Assembly (NCBI GenBank): GCA_903920835.1
Contig: CAIXNQ010000224.1
Location: 1-8,785, forward strand
Direction: 5' to 3'
DNA length: 8,785 nt
Origin: an uncultured Bacteroidota bacterium
GTDB lineage: Bacteria > Bacteroidota > Bacteroidia > Flavobacteriales > Flavobacteriaceae
Below are positions 7,329 through 8,785 of this stretch, one piece after another. Positions within the stretch are counted from its first letter, which is position 1; the number at the start of each line of letters is the position of its first letter. The position numbers and the translations under genes were made by a program. Below the pieces are notes generated by a model. That model was not told where the DNA came from, searched no databases, and saw nothing but the letters and a program-made list of their open reading frames with translations.

Positions 7329-7967
7329 ATGAAGAAAATAGTTCTGTTTTTTCTGTTGATTTCAAGTGTAAGTTTCGCACAAGAAATTGCTTTATTAAAA
7401 TACAGCGGTGGTGGCGATTGGTATGCAAACCCAACCTCATTGCCCAACTTGATTAAATATTGCAATCAAAATATAAATACTAAAATAGCTCCAAAACCTG
7501 GGCTGGTAGAACCCAGCAGTCCCGATTTATTTTCATACCCTTTCGTTCACATGACGGGTCACGGAAACGTAGTTTTTAGTCCTTCAGATGTTGAAAATCT
7601 TCGTAATTATATGACTTCAGGAGGCTTTTTGCATATTGACGACAATTACGGAATGGACGAATTTATCAGAAAAGAAATTAAGAAACTATTCCCAAATAAT
7701 GCACTAACCGAAATTCCGGCAAGTCATCCGATTTTTCAAAAGCCCAACGTTTTTGCTGGCGGAATCCCAAAAATTCATGAACATGATGGCAAAAGACCTC
7801 AAGCTTTTGGCATTTTTTATGAAAGTAGATTGGTGCTGTTATATACTTATGAAACTGATTTGGGAGACGGTTGGGAAGACCAAGAAGTGCACAACGACCC
7901 TAGAGAAGTGCATGAAAAAGCCCTAAAAATGGGCGCAAATATCTTGAATTATATTTTTAATAATTAG
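7329..7967 (+). CDS. Secreted DUF4159 domain protein
   Basis: A 212-residue protein of the DUF4159 family, whose function is unknown. Residues 1-17 form a clear Sec signal peptide (MKKIVLFFLLISSVSFA), with likely signal peptidase I cleavage at SFA|QE. There is no lipobox Cys, so the mature protein is probably soluble in the periplasm. Nearly all of the rest is the domain: YSGGGDWYANPTSLPNL (25-41), FVHMTGHGNVVFS (72-84), GGFLHIDDNYGMDEFIR (98-114), HPIF (133-136) and the acidic stretch ETDLGDGWEDQEVH (175-188). The alternating strands and Gly turns suggest a Rossmann- or amidotransferase-like fold, but no GxCxG nucleophile elbow is seen; the only Cys in the mature protein is C45. It is the last gene of the tsaD-rsmE cluster, 11 bp after rsmE. 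An exported protein with two RNA-modifying enzymes is an odd pairing that may reflect gene order rather than shared function. Confidence 0.85.
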   Translation: MKKIVLFFLLISSVSFAQEIALLKYSGGGDWYANPTSLPNLIKYCNQNINTKIAPKPGLVEPSSPDLFSYPFVHMTGHGNVVFSPSDVENLRNYMTSGGFLHIDDNYGMDEFIRKEIKKLFPNNALTEIPASHPIFQKPNVFAGGIPKIHEHDGKRPQAFGIFYESRLVLLYTYETDLGDGWEDQEVHNDPREVHEKALKMGANILNYIFNN

Positions 7968-7999
7968 ATTTAATAGTTCACTTTTAGTATCTAATCTAA
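7964..7999 (+). terminator. Inverted repeat at the end of the tsaD cluster
   Basis: TTAGATT (7964-7970, overlapping the stop codon) and AATCTAA (7993-7999) are perfectly complementary over 7 bp with a 22-nt loop, followed by CTTTTC. It could form a weak stem-loop at the end of the cluster's mRNA. The long loop, low GC and short T-run make it a doubtful intrinsic terminator. Confidence 0.2.
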
Positions 8000-8018
8000 C
8001 TTTTCAGAAACGTATTGA

Positions 8019-8057
8019 ATTAACTTTGAATTACAATTAATTTGATTTAAAGTTAAT
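8019..8057. repeat. 9-bp perfect inverted repeat
   Basis: ATTAACTTT (8019-8027) and AAAGTTAAT (8049-8057) are perfectly complementary with a 21-nt AT-only-rich loop. No T-run follows, so it is not a standard terminator. It could be a stem-loop protecting the 3' end of the upstream mRNA or a protein-binding palindrome; in DNA this AT-rich, chance is also possible. Confidence 0.4.
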
Positions 8058-8086
8058 GATAAAATGATTCACGTCGAGAATCTATA

Positions 8087-8152
8087 AAAACATCGACGAT
8101 GTTTTATAAAAACTTCGGTGATGTATTTAGAAAACATCGACGATGTTTTTTT
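8087..8152. repeat. Three tandem 22-bp units, two of them palindromic
   Basis: Units start at 8087, 8109 and 8131, exactly 22 bp apart. Units 1 and 3 share the same 19-bp core, AAAACATCGACGATGTTTT, a perfect inverted repeat of two 9-bp arms around one base. Unit 2 (8109-8130) is a diverged copy, AAAACTTCGGTGATGTATTT, with reduced symmetry. Unit 3 runs into eight Ts (8146-8153), so as RNA it resembles an intrinsic terminator (8-bp stem, GAC loop, U-run). The block preceding the array (8065-8086) ends in the same TATA and has a GATTC/GAATC pair; it may be a very worn fourth unit, but matches at only about half its positions. Confidence 0.75.
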
Positions 8153-8153
8153 T
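8131..8153 (+). terminator. Possible intrinsic terminator formed by repeat unit 3
   Basis: The stem AAAACATC/GATGTTTT with a GAC loop is followed directly by an eight-T run ending at 8153. It lies 164 bp after the DUF4159 stop and well upstream of the rimO promoter, so it could stop read-through from the tsaD cluster. The stem is mostly A-T, so its strength is uncertain. Confidence 0.4.
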
Positions 8154-8283
8154 AAAAATAGATTACTATTTTTTCAACAATAGTTCTGAATCAATTTTTC
8201 ATTAAATTATTTTTTATAAGAAGTCTAAATCTAATTTCTATTTAATCAAATGAAAAACACAATTTGATTGCACAGAAAACTTC

Positions 8284-8306
8284 GGCAAAAAAGATGTATT
8301 TTTGCC
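8284..8306. promoter_or_regulatory. Inverted repeat overlapping the rimO -7 box
   Basis: GGCAAAAA (8284-8291) and TTTTTGCC (8299-8306) are perfect 8-bp arms around a 7-nt spacer. The right arm overlaps the candidate -7 box at 8297-8304. A protein dimer bound here would block the promoter, so it is a plausible operator. The predicted transcript starts after it, so an RNA role at rimO is unlikely, though as RNA it could also end transcripts arriving from upstream. Confidence 0.4.
8297..8304 (+). promoter_or_regulatory. Candidate -7 promoter box for rimO
   Basis: TATTTTTG matches the Bacteroidota consensus TAnnTTTG and is identical to the box before tsaD. Transcription would start near 8311, giving a leader of about 28 nt before the rimO ATG. 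The -33 side is poor: the nearest upstream TTG (8268-8270) is 26 bp away, beyond the usual range, so the promoter may be weak or need an activator. Confidence 0.5.
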
Positions 8307-8338
8307 CAACTTAAACCATAGCTGGACATTCTAAATTT

Positions 8339-8785
8339 ATGAGAACGAAATCAATCAAGAAAAATAAAATCAACGTAATTACTTTAGGCTGTTCAAAAAA
8401 CACTTATGACAGCGAGGTGTTGATGGGGCAATTGAAAGCCAGCGGAAAAGAGGTCGTTCACGAACAAGAAGGCAATATAGTGGTTATTAACACCTGCGGA
8501 TTTATTAATAATGCCAAAGCAGAATCGGTCAACACTATTTTAGAATATGTCGATAAAAAAGAACAAGGTTTGGTCGATAAAGTATTCGTTACTGGTTGCT
8601 TGTCGGAACGCTATCGTCCTGATTTAGAAAAAGAAATTCCGAACGTAGATCAATATTTTGGCACTACAGAACTTCCGCAATTATTAAAAGCACTCGGTGC
8701 CGATTACAAACACGAATTGCTAGGCGAACGATTAACTACAACTCCAAAAAACTATGCCTATCTGAAAATTGCCGAAGGTTGTGAC
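8339..8785 (+). CDS. rimO: Ribosomal protein S12 methylthiotransferase RimO (3' end outside window)
   Basis: RimO is a radical-SAM enzyme with two Fe-S clusters that adds a methylthio group to the conserved Asp of ribosomal protein S12 (Asp88/89 in E. coli numbering). The first 149 codons are present, from ATG 8339 to the window edge; the full family length is about 430-440 residues. The N-terminal methylthiotransferase domain is complete, with its three cluster-binding cysteines visible: C18 in ITLGCSKNTYDSEVLMGQL, C53 in VINTCGFINNAKAESV, and C87 in VTGCLSERY. The window ends in YLKIAEGCD, where C148 is the first Cys of the radical-SAM CxxxCxxC motif. The TLGCSKN..DSE and LSERY wording separates RimO from the related tRNA enzyme MiaB. 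It lies 371 bp from the preceding gene and has its own candidate promoter, so it is probably a separate transcription unit. Confidence 0.95.
   Translation, partial: MRTKSIKKNKINVITLGCSKNTYDSEVLMGQLKASGKEVVHEQEGNIVVINTCGFINNAKAESVNTILEYVDKKEQGLVDKVFVTGCLSERYRPDLEKEIPNVDQYFGTTELPQLLKALGADYKHELLGERLTTTPKNYAYLKIAEGCD

Larger units (their letters stand above)
7968..8338. other. Non-coding region between the DUF4159 gene and rimO
   Basis: No protein-like reading frame longer than a few codons is seen here on either strand. Besides the separately listed inverted repeats, the 22-bp array and the rimO promoter, it holds one more perfect 8-bp inverted repeat, AATCAAAT (8244-8251) with ATTTGATT (8262-8269), separated by 10 nt and lying just upstream of the promoter. 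The remainder is very AT-rich DNA without visible structure. Confidence 0.7.

Noticed and set aside
8087..8152. CRISPR-like array
   Set aside because: The units are contiguous with no spacers, only three in number and palindromic through their whole core, and no cas gene is in the window.
1..8785. A new defence, toxin-antitoxin or mobile system
   Set aside because: All intact genes belong to known housekeeping or envelope families plus one DUF4159 gene. The only possible trace of such a system is the decayed region near era, which cannot be assigned.

Overview
The window looks like chromosomal DNA from a member of the Bacteroidota, most likely a Flavobacterium-like flavobacterium. The evidence is low GC content with A/T-rich codon use, genes without Shine-Dalgarno sequences, several copies of the Bacteroidota -7 promoter motif TAnnTTTG, and the gene set itself: a very large TamB divergent from tsaD, followed by rsmE and a DUF4159 gene. 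All family assignments are from reading the proteins; no database search was possible.

Layout, left to right. (1) 1-331: the C-terminal third of the GTPase Era, on the plus strand. (2) 332-1026: a gene-poor stretch. It holds what reads as a decayed minus-strand coding region (about 379-888) and two imperfect 41-bp-period repeat units with small hairpins (890-964). (3) 1027-5496: a 1489-codon tamB-like gene on the minus strand, whose true start probably lies a few codons upstream at a non-ATG codon. (4) 5497-5581: a compact divergent promoter region in which two TAnnTTTG boxes face each other as a near-palindrome. (5) 5582-7967: a tight plus-strand cluster of tsaD, rsmE and a secreted DUF4159 protein, with gaps of 8 and 11 bp. 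(6) 7968-8338: a 371-bp non-coding region rich in inverted repeats, including three tandem 22-bp mostly palindromic units. (7) 8339-8785: the start of rimO, cut by the window edge.

Most of the genes serve translation: Era (16S rRNA/30S maturation), TsaD (tRNA t6A37), RsmE (16S rRNA m3U1498) and RimO (methylthiolation of ribosomal protein S12). TamB belongs instead to envelope biogenesis. The DUF4159 protein has no known function, but carries a signal peptide. No complete mobile element, CRISPR array, RNA gene or recognisable defence system is present. The most interesting items are the facing promoter boxes with the odd tamB start, the 22-bp palindromic repeat array, and the decayed minus-strand coding region beside era.
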